A DNA stretch of 64,000 nt from Patiria pectinifera (GCA_029964075.1 CM057149.1:15948197-16012196); one strand, 5' to 3'; shown: positions 44,101 to 54,370, counted from the first letter of the stretch. Notes: generated from the letters alone by a model not told the origin. Numbers and translations: made by a program.

Positions 44101-47100
44101 CTGCATACTTGTGGGTTGTTCGTTGAGTGACTGAGGGGCAAAAATACCGGCTGAGGATCATACCGGCCTCAAAGGGCCGGTACAGGGCAGCGCAGTGGAA
44201 GAGGTCAGATCATGGAGGAAGAATTAGATGAACCCATCTAGGAATTTCTACCTCCTAGAGAGCACAATATTTGGCTGACATATTACGTATTTCTATTTAT
44301 TTTTTACAAATAAGGCGGCCATTGGGCCGCCATATTTGCCGCCATATTGGTCGCCATTGAAGCATGATAGCAAAAAAGAGATACCAACAATGAATTTTCG
44401 AGGGTAAAAACATTTAACTATCAATTTTATTGATGCTTGTGTCACATTATTTGGCTGATATATGCCTTTTTTACCAATAAGGCGGCCATATTGGCCGCTA
44501 TATTTGCCGCTTGGGATGTACAAGACAGGGATGTGTTACAAATGAATTGTTAAGTGACTCATGATGACGTCATCCCCAGTAATGTGACGTCGCATTAAAG
44601 GTTCATTTTTCTATGCATATACCTGCAGAACTACAGTCCAATTTGGTTGAGGTAATGTACCTAAGCCACGGTGTATTATAGATGAAAATTGAAATGACAT
44701 CATTATGACGTCATCACCTTTAAAATGTCGTCACATTGGAGTTACATTTTTCTAAGACCGATATCTGCGAAACTATTGGTCCTTATCATTTCTGCACTAT
44801 TCTGCTGCACATGTACATCCTAGTCTATAAAATGACATGCCGAAACAGCCATGTGTTTTTCCACAAACATAATCTAGTTTCTTTACTTTTCTTTCTGAAT
44901 AATGCAGTAGTCAGTTCGGTCTCAGCCCACATCTGTACCCTGATGATCGACCTAGACTCACGCGGTTGCGGCCAGCGCATGGGGAGATTTGTCCTGCCTT
45001 CGGGCGATCCTTGCGTCTGTACAGGGGTCAGACTAGGCGGTCATTACCACCGCTACGCACCTGAGATGCAGGAGCAGGATCCACCGTTGTATATGGACAT
45101 GCTGCCGGAGGTGACTGCTGAGGTTATCAGCCGTTGGTTCAACTGCACAGCGAGCAAACCGGTGGAGTCGACGCTCGGAGTCACTGACACCGGCCCAGAG
45201 TCGACTTCTAAAGTTGCCCCAGGGTCGACACCTGTTGCATCGACTCCTACCGATACGACACCAGTTTTCAGCACCACCCCTGAGCCGTCGATGCCGCTTG
45301 CAGATTGTCAAGTGATCTTAGATGCCGGTCAGAACGCTAGCGGTGTGTATACCATCCAGCACGCAGGCCAGAATATGCAGGTCTACTGCCGCATGGAGCC
45401 GGAGTCGGGGAAAGGATACATAGTGAGTACAGTTTCTTATTTTTTTTAAACCATGCTGTATTTATAACATGGCTCGGTGGTGCATTGTCAATTTAACTCG
45501 CACAGGTATATGAAGTGACAAAAAAGTTGTTGAATTAAATCTTCTGTCAACTTCCAGTATCGAGCACGGTGTTGAAAGAAAAGCAATGCAACTACTGTAA
45601 AATAATTGAACGTCCGTGCAAACGTGTATACTGCTAATTAGTGAGCCAGTAATAACAAACACGCGCTGGAGCTAACGAAAAGTGGGAAGATGCACCATGC
45701 AACTGCCAATAGTATTATCTGTCCCTGTTTCCTACTATTGATATAACTATTCTTTCTAGCGAAGAGATTTATTTGGGTTTTCCAGTTCCGTATTCTCCCC
45801 AGCCGAAAATTAAATAAAATATAGCTATATACAGAAAGATCCTGACACCTGGTCAATCTGTTCTTCAAATTGAAGTCTGAAATGTCCAACTTTTTCAAAG
45901 GTGTTTCACAAATCCATTTTAATACGTGTTGGACATCGCTTAGCACAGCGTTTGATTCTGTTTACAAAAAGTTTACAAAAATGACCTTTTTTTACCAGAT
46001 CTGGCAACATAATTGTATTTAAAAAGAGCTGACTTAGCATTAATGGTGGCTCAACTCAGATCATTTGAAAGTGGGGCAAGGTTTTAGCAAGAGTCTTTTC
46101 TGCTATGCTAGTAGAAGGTCTCAGACATTCCCAGTACGTTATTTTTGGCGAGTCAGAACTTGAATTTATTAGTCCAATTTTACTTCGTGTTTATGTACAT
46201 CTGTATACAGTACAGTTTAGTACAGTATTACATGTATAGCATAACAACAGCTGACATTGATTTTAAAGGATTTTGTAACGGGGTATTAAAAAAATGAATT
46301 ATTTATGCCTTTTTCATCCAAGCACGTAGAAAAGGGGAGGAAAAAAAAGAGGAGTTTTCCCCTCCATCCTGCACGAGAAAAAGCATTACAAAATGGTCCG
46401 GACTCAGCATGACTCAGTACTTTATAATGATGGCTCCCACAGCCGGCAAGGGCCATATCTGCGATGCCCCAATATCTGCATTGGTTTATTTAATATTTGT
46501 CTATCCCTTTGCCAAATTTGGCATAAAAGCAAGCCCAATTTTCAAGACACAAAGATCTTCTACCACTCAAATGGTCTCAGGCATTTATTTTTAAATAACA
46601 TAGAAAGTGTGTGTCTTAAGAATAATTATGCGGAGATTGGGGTGTCCTCGGGCAAAGTATGCCCTCGGAAACCACAGGTGCGGATACATTAAGGACCAAT
46701 CATATTTTTCGTTGTTAACCCATCCTATCAAGATTATAAAGAAGAAAGAAGAAGCCATGTTTTAGTGTGAGCATTAGCCAAAAATATGATTATTATTTGG
46801 TTTTCACAAAATTAGAATAACAAAATGACAGTTTTTGCGCTGAAAGGCACAAATACCGGCTGTTGTATAAAGAATATAACACGCTTAATAATACCATTTC
46901 TGCTAATAAATGGCCTATTCGCGGGGAAAATTATTACCGTTTATAATATATTTGTTTGGTTCAGGTGTTTCAGAGACGCCTGGACGGCTCGGTGAGCTTC
47001 GACCGAACCTGGCAGGAGTACGTCGAGGGATTCGGGGACCTGACCGGAGAGTTCTGGCTGGGCAACCAGAAGCTGCATAGTCTGACTCGTGACAGGGGTT

Positions 47101-49291
47101 GGGAGCTGGTCATCACTCTGAGGGCGTTCGATGGGGACGAGGCCCATGTTCGTTATGGGGACTTCCTCGTAGTCTCATCTGAGTACAATTGCAAACTCTT
47201 TGTCAGAAACGTCATTGCAGAGGGTGGAGATGCAGGTAGATATTACCCCAGTATCCTTACTAGTATAGGACTTTTCCTATCGCAATGCATGTCTTGCACA
47301 TTTTGTTTTTGTATCCGCAGGAAACAGTCTATTTCTGCCCTCATTCCGAATGTTCGCTTTATTCAGCTGCATGTATTTGATGGAACACACCAATTTATAT
47401 ACAATGGAAACGCATTTTTTTTAAAGGGAGATTTGCCGGAAAATCCTAGAATTTTTTTTCATAAAGTCATAAAGCCTGTCGATGATAAAAAAAAACAACG
47501 TTGAATAGATTGTTTGATGTCAATTATTTTGATTATTATTAATGGTTTTTTTGATTAAACTTTCACGGCTATAAGGCTGAATCGCAGTTTAATTTACACA
47601 CATTAAAAATCGTTATATATTAAAATTACAGAGAATTACATCGTGTGAAAGATTCATTGAAAAGGTAAATCACAACAAAATACACACAAGTAATAAAAAT
47701 CATGTCGATGACTTCCGTGAGGAGAGCGGAAATGCAGGTACATATACGCTGCACGTTCAGTTTCAATAAAGACCTCTCCTTTAACACAACATGTCTTGTA
47801 TTGTTGCCTACGATATAATTCTAATTTAATTGCGCTGCTTTCATCCAGTTACTTAAACAAAAAAAACAAAAAAACAAAAACTAATATCTTTAATATTACT
47901 GATTGTTTTATAATAGTCTGTGGCTCCCCCATCCGGCTTTAACTATTCATTCAGTCGATTGTATGTTAACTCGTGTGTTCAATTAATACAATATCCAAAA
48001 TCAGTAGCGTAAAAATGTACATGTATTCATGAAGCGGGTTAGAAGCACCGTTGAACTGTTGAATAGATTTTTTGATGTTCATGTAGCATTTCATCAGTAA
48101 TTTCGTCATGATTCAATGCAGATACCTTGCCTAACATAATATAACATGAGGAGAGCGGAAATGCAGGTACTATATACGCTGCACGTTCAGTTTCACTAAA
48201 GACCTCTCCTTTAGCAGAACATGTCATGTATTGCTGTCTACGATATAATTCTACTTTAATTGCGCTGCTTTCATCCAGGTACTCAAAAAACAAAAACAAC
48301 TATTACCTTATTACTGATTGTTTTATAATAGTCTGTGGCTCCCTCATCCCGCTATAACCATTCATTCATTCGATTGTACGTTAACTCGTGTGTTCAATTA
48401 ACACAATGACCAAAATCAGTGGCGTAAAAAAATGTATTCAGGGAGGTTTACGGGAAACTCGTTACAATTTCCCGCCCATGGATGCTCATGAAGCGGATTG
48501 GAAGCACCGTTGAACTGTTGAATATTGTTTTCGATGTCCATGTAGCATCTCATCAGTAATCTCGTCATGATTCAATGCACATACCATGTCTAACGTAATA
48601 TATCATGAAGAGATGAGCCCCTTAAGGCTAAAAAAGAAAATTAAAGAAAGGAAACCACTCAAATGTTGTTGACATAAGTAGTCCCTTATTGAAAATATTC
48701 ATTCAGCATTCATCATGCAGCATTCAATTCAATTCAATTCAATTCCATTTATTCATTCATTATACCAGCATGAAATTCTACTTCTCGGTTTATACATACA
48801 AATTTAAACACCAACGATACAGAAAATTGAATATATAAACATACAGTGGTATACGTGTTAAACAATTGAATGAAAAGGCACTAAATTAAATAATAAAAGT
48901 GTTTCTCCAAATACAATAAAACCGTAAAAACACACATATATGGACCACATTGAACGGGCTGTGCATTTTTATGCACACAGGTGATTCACTCATCTCTCAA
49001 TGGTTCTTCCTCACTGTGCGTGCAGGTGATTCACTAAACGTTCACAATCAGCAACACTTCTCAACCCGAGATGCTGACAACGACGACATCTCCGGGGAAA
49101 ATTGCGCTCAGAAATTCCACGGAGGCTGGTGGTACAAGTGGTGCCGTGGCGACTCATTCAAGAGCAACCTGAACGGCTTGTACTACAACAACGCAACAGT
49201 CGATGATTACATGGGGATACAGTGGGTCACCTGGAAGGGTAACCAGGTCTCTCTTAAAGGGTGCGAAATGATGACGCGACGCGGACCCTAA
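35101..49291 (+). CDS. Secreted fibrinogen-related-domain protein, gene copy 2 (4 coding exons)
   Basis: Joined exons 35101-35155, 44908-45422, 46965-47235 and 49026-49291 give 1107 nt, 368 aa plus stop, all borders GT/AG with the same phases as gene 1. Layout: signal peptide about 1-25 (MPSGWNPSTFIVLGGIVV then ending VSA), unrecognised five-Cys region to about residue 98, Ser/Thr/Pro-rich stalk, and FReD from about residue 151. It has the conserved YCRMEP instead of gene 1's YCCMEP, and GYIVFQRR where the family usually has GWTVFQRR. The calcium-site motif is DADND at 296-300. It differs from gene 1 in a short divergent exon 3 tract that includes an extra Cys, and in an RGDS tetrapeptide at 321-324. 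It is probably a secreted lectin-like protein; the ligand is unknown. Confidence 0.85.
35224..35680 (+). mobile_element. Family A MITE lacking its right end; empty site for family B
   Basis: Partner of 5211-6242 but uninterrupted at TTTCTAAAATTCAAATTCG. The right terminal repeat and about 110 following bases present in unit 1 are missing. Confidence 0.8.
35769..36256 (+). mobile_element. Family A MITE, full length
   Basis: AGGTTTTCCCGGCTATTTT and AAAATAGCCGGGAAAACCT ends; the best-preserved copy in the window and partner of 6414-6883. Confidence 0.85.
36742..37318. repeat. Minisatellite of GGACATTCGCCATACAAA units, second array
   Basis: About three units like those at 10405-10950, each with GTCAGGGCGTCTSGTGGGA and a C-rich to GACGCCTTCTC block. 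Confidence 0.7.
37319..40133. other. Unit-2-only intron 1 sequence
   Basis: No counterpart in unit 1. Contains CTGGTTCCCTGAC near 37702 mirrored by GGGAACCAG near 37770, C/G homopolymers at 38082-38094, 38612-38630, 39260-39276 and 39693-39708, and at about 38425-38475 a reverse-strand tRNA-like word (GGGGTTCGAACCCGC). The longest open frame, 38842-39192 (+, 116 codons), resembles nothing I know and is probably chance. Confidence 0.5.
40134..40650. mobile_element. Palindromic array of 21-bp GC-rich units with inverted ends
   Basis: Ends TACGGAAGTGTATTTAGGAC and GTCCTAAATACACTTCCGTA are perfect inverted repeats of at least 20 bp. Inside, ten tandem 21-bp units built on CGCCCGGGCGGATTACTA (40183-40392) run into an irregular 25-bp centre (about 40393-40417) and then nine units in reverse orientation to about 40606. 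Each unit carries the palindrome CGCCCGGGCG. As 21 is a multiple of 3, both strands stay open across the array (7-residue repeat RPGGLLF-like). It lies in intron 1 of gene 2 and has no counterpart in unit 1. Confidence 0.9.
40651..41279. other. Unit-2-only intron sequence with short tandem repeat
   Basis: GGCGCGGGTTCGGGGCCCGC near 40722 resembles a tRNA T arm. At 41174-41246 four units of about 20 bp built on TTTTCGTAGGCCTCCAAA are in tandem. No gene. Confidence 0.5.
41280..41590. repeat. Minisatellite, third array
   Basis: Two units of the GTCTCGTGGGAAATGTCGG / CATGGACTTTAAAAATATGG type, matching about 10480-10930 in unit 1. Confidence 0.7.
42080..42332 (+). repeat. TGACGTCA-bearing tandem units, first part (unit 2)
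   Basis: Aligns with 14514-14772 and is cut by the 2.2-kb block that follows. Contains ATGACGTCATCAT and GTGACGTCACAAT. Confidence 0.75.
42333..44511. mobile_element. 2.2-kb unit-2 insertion with inverted ATGGCGGCC-rich arms
   Basis: Unit 1 reads straight through at about 14772-14788. The left part (42470-42870) has tandem 170-190-bp units with AAGATGGCGGCCAACATGG, TCATATRTCAGCC and ACCCTCAWAAATTCATT. The right part (44300-44511) has the same words in reverse complement. A TTAA-flanked MITE (42938-43390) sits inside. 43600-44250 shows CCGGCCGG-rich DNA but no gene. Confidence 0.7.
42938..43390. mobile_element. piggyBac-like MITE, TTAA-flanked, copy 2
   Basis: Ends CCCTAAAGGGGCCGGG and GTGGCCCCTTTAGGG with TTAA at 42934-42937 and 43391-43394. 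Same interior and subterminal GGCGGAATCCGCC palindromes as 30445-30899. Confidence 0.88.
44512..44790 (+). repeat. TGACGTCA-bearing tandem units, second part, upstream of exon 2 (unit 2)
   Basis: Aligns with 14788-15060. GATGACGTCATCCCC at about 44563 and ATGACGTCATCACC at about 44704. Confidence 0.75.
44908..45422 (+). CDS. FReD gene 2, exon 2 (N-terminal Cys region, stalk, FReD start)
   Basis: Acceptor AATGCAG before 44908, donor ATA|GTGAGT at 45423. It encodes residues 19-190. All five N-terminal Cys positions of gene 1 are kept. The FReD begins at DCQVILDAG and the second canonical Cys sits in VYCRMEP. Confidence 0.85.
45423..46964 (+). other. FReD gene 2 intron 2
   Basis: Aligns with intron 2 of gene 1. 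No other feature seen. Confidence 0.7.
46965..47235 (+). CDS. FReD gene 2, exon 3 (central fibrinogen domain)
   Basis: Acceptor GGTTCAG before 46965, donor GCAG|GTAGAT at 47236. It encodes residues 191-280 plus one base, 9 nt longer than in gene 1. The first 64 residues differ from gene 1 at five positions. After the shared SSE the segment EYNCKLFVRNVIAEGGDAG replaces the typical YRLTG...SGDAG and brings in an unpaired Cys. Confidence 0.83.
47700..48560 (+). repeat. Local tandem duplication in intron 3 of gene 2
   Basis: About 440 bp repeated: GTGAGGAGAGCGGAAATGCAGG at about 47716 and at about 48147, and TGATTGTTTTATAATAGTCTGTGG at 47899 and 48317. Unit 1 has one copy (about 17930-18330). 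Confidence 0.8.
48722..48745. repeat. (ATTCA)n microsatellite, just under five units
   Basis: Partner of 18523-18558, shorter by about two units. Confidence 0.85.
49026..49291 (+). CDS. FReD gene 2, exon 4 (C-terminal fibrinogen domain, stop)
   Basis: Acceptor GCGTGCAG before 49026; stop TAA at 49289-49291. It encodes residues 281-368: FSTRDADND, ENCAQKF, GGWWYKWC, RGDSFKSNLNG, NNAT sequon, WVTWKGNQVSLKGCEMM. A second AG acceptor 45 nt upstream (49025 down to 48981) is in frame and open. A candidate AATAAA lies at 49391-49396. Confidence 0.87.
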
Positions 49292-49390
49292 CCGGTGATC
49301 AAAAAACAATCAATCATATTCAAAGACAAAAATGAAACTAAGCGGATAGAGGGGTCGCCGGGCCTCACTTCAGAGTTTTCGATAGAAAAA

Positions 49391-49396
49391 AATAAA
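49391..49396 (+). promoter_or_regulatory. Candidate polyadenylation signal of FReD gene 2
   Basis: AATAAA 100 bases after the stop. The aligned place in unit 1 reads differently, so the two genes would use different signals. Confidence 0.35.
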
Positions 49397-50066
49397 CTTT
49401 AAAGTTTTCTTGGCGAAAAAAATGACAGCGTGAAAGATAAAGGTGGTATTTAAAAAAATGCAGTAGTGCAACGTTAAGAAATAGTACTCGTATATCAGCG
49501 TAGGGAAAGCTCATTTTTTTTCTCACTTTTTCAAAAACACATTAATTAACGAAGATACTGTCGTGATATTTTTGTTATAATGCTGTATAATGGATCGCGT
49601 GTTTAACTCGCTTTTTTGTGGGGGGGGGGGGAGTACAACTTGTTTTGGGTAGTACAATAGAGAAAATTAACCACTTAAATTAAAATATCGATCGAAAAAA
49701 CATATCAGCCACTTTAATTCTAGTATAAGTTTTCAAAAGTTCAAAATATTTGCAGGCTGACACTTATTTAGTTTTCAGAGGGTAAACTGGTTCCAGACAG
49801 TTTATATAAACGATAATAATGTAGCGATTGGTTGAACAAAGGTGAACATTTGTCAGCAGAAAGCAATACATTTGTTGGAGAGATCGAAGAGTACATAACC
49901 TGAATGGGAAGCCAACATTTCAATCGGTACCTTGTACCCGGTACTGCACTGGTACGGTTTCCTGAGGTTACAGGCTCACAACCAGCTTAACTTTTCTGTT
50001 TAGCTGAACTCTGATAGAGAAGTAAACGTAAATTGAGTCCGTTAACCACTTTGGTTAACCACTAAC

Positions 50067-50289
50067 CAGGCGCGGTTCTACGGGGCTAGGGGGCTGTAGC
50101 CCCCCCAATTTTTTGTCTAGCCCCCCAAAAATAAATTCCGAAAAAAAAATTGCATTAGCAAAAAGAAGGATTGTGATGTACATGCGAACGGTCTCCCTCT
50201 AAAGAACAAATAGCCGTGACAAGGGTGCATTAGTTAATATAATGTGAATGATTTTAGGATTTTATTGGCGCTCCCCATTGAAAATATGG
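50067..50289. repeat. Poly-C-family repeat at the exon 4 duplication junction
   Basis: GGCGCGGTTCTACGGGGC start, AGCCCCCCAATTTTT inside, GCTCCCCATTGAAAATATGG at its right edge where the truncated exon begins. Confidence 0.65.
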
Positions 50290-50426
50290 CATTCGAAAGC
50301 AACCTGAACGGCTTGTACTACAACAACGCAACAGTCGCCGATTACATGGGGATACAGTGGACCACCTGGAAGGGTAAACAGGTCTCTCTTAAAGGGTGCG
50401 AGATGATGACACGTCGCGGACCGTAA
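50290..50426 (+). pseudogene. Truncated third copy of the FReD last exon
   Basis: From CATTCGAAAGC at 50289 the sequence repeats the 3' half of exon 4 and encodes FESNLNGLYYNNAT through GCEMMTRRGP and TAA at 50424-50426. The 5' half, with the calcium site and the Cys pair, is missing. Upstream lies a repeat (50067-50289), not an intron end, so no acceptor is inherited. The 3' flank up to about 51,250 duplicates 49292-50066, so this is a local tandem duplication of about 1.1 kb. The reading frame is still intact, which suggests it is recent. Confidence 0.8.
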
Positions 50427-52232
50427 CCGGTGATCGGGAAAAAAAAATCATATTCAAAGACAAAAATGAAACTAAGCGGATAGAGGGGTCGCCGGGACTC
50501 ACCTCAGAGTTTTTCGATAGAGAAAGTAAACTTTAAAGTTGTTTTGCCTAAAAAAATGACAGCGTGAAAGATAAAGGTGGTATTTAAAAAAAAATGCAGT
50601 AGTACAACGTTACGAAATAGTACTCGTATATCAGCAAAGGGAAAGCTCATTTTTTCTCAATTTTTCAAAAACACACTAATTAACGAAGATACTATCATGA
50701 TATTTTTGTTAAAACGCTTTATAATAAATTGCATCTTTAACTCGCTTTTTTTTTGGGGGGGGGGGGGGGGGGGGGGAAGTTCATTTTTGGGGGGTAATAT
50801 AACAATAGATATAATTAACCACTTAAATTAAAATATCGATCGAAAAACAAATCAACCACTTTAGTTCTATCTAGTATAAATTTTCCACAAAGTTCAAAAT
50901 ATTTGCAGGCTGACACTTTGCAGTTTTCACAGGGTAAACTGGTTCCAGCCAGTTTATATAAACGATAATAAGGTAGGGATCGGGTACGAGTCTTCTTGCA
51001 AAAAAGAGGCAATTTTCCGTACATTTAAAGGTGAACATTTGTTAGCAGAAAGAAATACATTTGTTGGAGAGAACACAGAGTACATATAACCTGAGTGGGA
51101 AGCCAACATTTCAATCGGTACCTGGTACCCGGTACTGCACTGGTACGGTTGCCCGAGGTTACAGGCTCACAACCAGCTTAACTGTTTCTGTTTAGCTGAA
51201 CTCTGATAGAGAAGTAAACGTAAATTAAGTCCGTTAACCACTGTGGTTAACCACTAACCACGGGTTAATCAATCAACAAGTCAGTAACACTTAAAATACA
51301 GAAACCACGAAGAGCAGTTTCTGACCGATAGTCATATTAATATAGGCTGAACGGGAATATACCTATATTATTTGAAACGGCTTTGCGGGAAATATGCTTT
51401 AAAATGGGGATTTTGAGCTTTGTAGCGATTCTTAATAGGTCCACTTGATTTTATGAATAATAATATCGTGTTTTTAGTGCATGTTGATTCAGTGTATTTG
51501 ATGTCTATCATAACATCAATATATACCCTAAAAAGAGCTTAGCGGAATCCTACACTGTTATTTTTTTGTTTCTGATTTCATCATGGTATCCTTGATTGTA
51601 GCAAGCAATAATCTTCTGAAATCATATATTCTTGTTTTTATCAAGCAATAATAACTTAAAGCTTGTTGCTACCTGTGGACACACCAAACTTAAAGCTCAG
51701 TACGTCACAAACGGCAGCAAATATAGATAAAATGAAAAGAACGAACGATAAGCCAAAAAGGAGGGGATATACAGTTAACAATCAGCATTTAAAGAGGCGG
51801 GGAAACAATGATTTCATTTCATAAAAAATGAATGTGCACGACTTTTTATTATGATTCAAAGTCAATCAAAATCAGAGCGAGAATAAAAATAAAGTAAACA
51901 AATATAATATAAATTTCATTCAATCGTCAAGAATCGGCAGATTCTTACGTAAGTAGTGAATAAGTGAATGCCCAGTGAAATGAAGAAAACGTAATTAGAG
52001 GCCGGGTTGCTCTGTTAACCGATAAGGGGGTGGCGTGACGATCACGAACGGCATCCTGTCACACGTCCAGCCTCGGAATTCCGAGGTGGGGTCCGTGTCC
52101 AAATGGGGGCGGGGGAGGGGGGGAGAGCTTGGCTGACCCTGACTGAAGAGACCGTAGGACTTTACAGGTGACGAGGGGCTTACACGGATAGGGTGTCATA
52201 CCCGTGCTAAAAAGTTCATGCTGTTTTGAAGA
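50427..52232 (+). repeat. 3' flank of the truncated exon and unit 2 intergenic DNA
   Basis: First part duplicates 49292-50066, then aligns with 19905-20884. A 22-base G run at 50755-50776. No gene. Confidence 0.65.
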
Positions 52233-52400
52233 GTATGGCGAGCATTCTTGACATTTAATCCAAAAATATAGATATCTCTTTAGAAATATCTCCATTACAG
52301 GGATGACATGTTAACTTTGTATACGTCCGAAACAGAGATATCTATATTCCTAATAGAGATATCTCTCTATTTTGATTAAATGTCAAGAATGCACGCCATA
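52233..52400. mobile_element. Palindromic MITE with TATGGCG ends (unit 2)
   Basis: Partner of 20885-21050, same inverted ends and AGATATCTCT inner repeats. Confidence 0.75.
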
Positions 52401-53628
52401 GAAAAGTTATCAATTTTGTTAACCTTTGGTACATTAGTTAGAAAGTAATGATGTTTAAACCCGTTTAGGCGGCTATAATAGCCCTCGACTTCGGTTTAGG
52501 TAATTTTTCCTCAGAAATGCCTTTTAGGCCAAAAAAAATAGTTGGTCTCTGGTCAGCGCGCGCGTCGATTTTAATCATGCGCGTCAACCTTTTTTTTCTC
52601 CAAATTGTTCCGCGGTAGCTCGAACAGCGCCCTCTATTGCCGCACCTCCTCATTTTTTTTTACCAAAGAGCACCAAGGAATGGGAAATTGCACCAAGGCA
52701 AATTATGGAGGACACCAATGTACATGAGGACACCAAAAAAGCAAAATAGTACCCCACCTTGTCTGTACAATCCAAGCTTGAAAAAAAAAAGAGCCGCGTC
52801 GCCGCATCAATTCCGGAACTTTGGTCTGACCAGAGACCGAGTATTTTTTATTTTTTTGGCCTTACACCACATGTTTATATCTGCTTCATCACACGTTTGT
52901 TTGCGATAAGAACAATACACGGTTGCAGGACAAAAAAAAACCAGGGTTCAGGTGCGGATCCCCCAGCTCAGTCAAAAAAAAAAAAAAATCATACCAATTC
53001 CTAAAAAAAATTAAGTCGAACCCACCCCCCGTGACACCCCCCAAAAATTATATTATATCCGCCTGTTCAAAATACGGTACACCATTATGTAATCTAGTGT
53101 TCATAATCGTCGAATCGTCGAATTTGAACAGCGTTCCCTATTGAAATATGATACCAGCCCCCCCCCCCCTAGTTTTTGAATTAACGGAGACCAAGTGCCC
53201 GGAAAAAAACTGTGTACATTTTCAGATTTTGTTGCTGATGAACCCCCCCCCCCCTCCCCCGCAAAAAAAAATCCTGGATCCGCCCCTGGGGTTTTGAAGC
53301 ATCGCTCATTGTACATACTTATATATAATTGATTTAGTTTAATTGAGTGTGATTGTTGTAGATTGTATTGTGTGCATTTACATGTTATCAACCCTGTCAG
53401 AACCAGTTCATTTTGGTTATTTATGCATGGTAATTTACACATTTCTGGGCCGATTTTCCAAACGATTTCTAGAGATTCTAGATTTTTATTTTGTACTTAT
53501 CATGATTCCTAACCCCAACCAAAGGATAACTCAAGAACTTTTCCGGTGAATTTGTAGTTGACCTTTAATGGCCCCACATAAGCTTTGCTGTCCACTATTT
53601 GAAGAAAAATGTGTGTCGTTCCACCCTT
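52401..53628. repeat. Unit 2 intergenic DNA with poly-C interspersed repeat
   Basis: Aligns with 21051-22286. Poly-C repeat at about 52930-53290 bounded by GGTGCGGATCC and GGATCCGCCCCTGGGG. No gene. Confidence 0.6.
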
Positions 53629-53822
53629 CAGTGGCGTCGCCAAGGGGGGGCCGGGGGGGGGGGGCACGTGCCCCCCTGGAAAACCTAGTGCCCCCCCGAG
53701 TGCCCCCCCCCATCTGAAATTTGGGTTGGTAAAAAAATATATATATATTCACCTAAGTGCCCCCCATCAAATGCTGGTGCCCCCCTGTGCCCCCCAGACT
53801 GAAAAGTCTGGTGACGCCACTG
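53629..53822. mobile_element. hAT-like MITE with 8-bp target duplication
   Basis: Ends CAGTGGCGTCGCCA and TGGTGACGCCACTG, flanked by CCACCCTT at 53621-53628 and 53823-53830. Unit 1 has a single CCACCCTT at about 22280. The CAGTGGCG end and 8-bp duplication are typical of hAT elements. C-rich 194-bp interior. Confidence 0.9.
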
Positions 53823-53903
53823 CCACCCTTGGGTCGATGCATCGAGGTTTCAAGAAATACATCAGAGCATGTACATTTTGCGTGTGTGAAGTGCATACAT
53901 TAT

Positions 53904-54370
53904 AGGTTTTCCTGGCTATTTTAAAACGTTTATCATTTAAGTTCAACGTTACTTGTATTCAAATTCGTCCATTAACATCGATTCAGTGCACTTCATATGT
54001 TTAATGTCGTCTTTTGTCAGACACTTTTGAATTCAGTTCAAGCAAATTCAAACAAGGAGCATACGTCTTCGTCTTCGATTGCGTCTCGTCTACGCTAAAC
54101 CTTGTTAGTCCGAAATCAAATTCGTCTCATTGACTTATGTATGACGAATTTGATCTCTGCATTCTGCCATTCGGTAACACCTTAGACGAATTTGATCTGT
54201 AGTGACGAATATTCTCGGTCCGGTGACTGAAGAGAGTGATCAAACTATGAAATTGAACGGTAAATGACTAACTATGTTTCGTTACAAGCGTATGAAACTT
54301 TTCTCGGACGAAATCGATTGTTGAAGTTGGTAAATTTGAGGGGAAAATGCTTTAAAAGAGCTGGGGAAAA
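53904..54370 (+). mobile_element. Family A MITE, right end lost
   Basis: Partner of 22355-22830; AGGTTTTCCTGGCTATTTT start. Confidence 0.75.
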
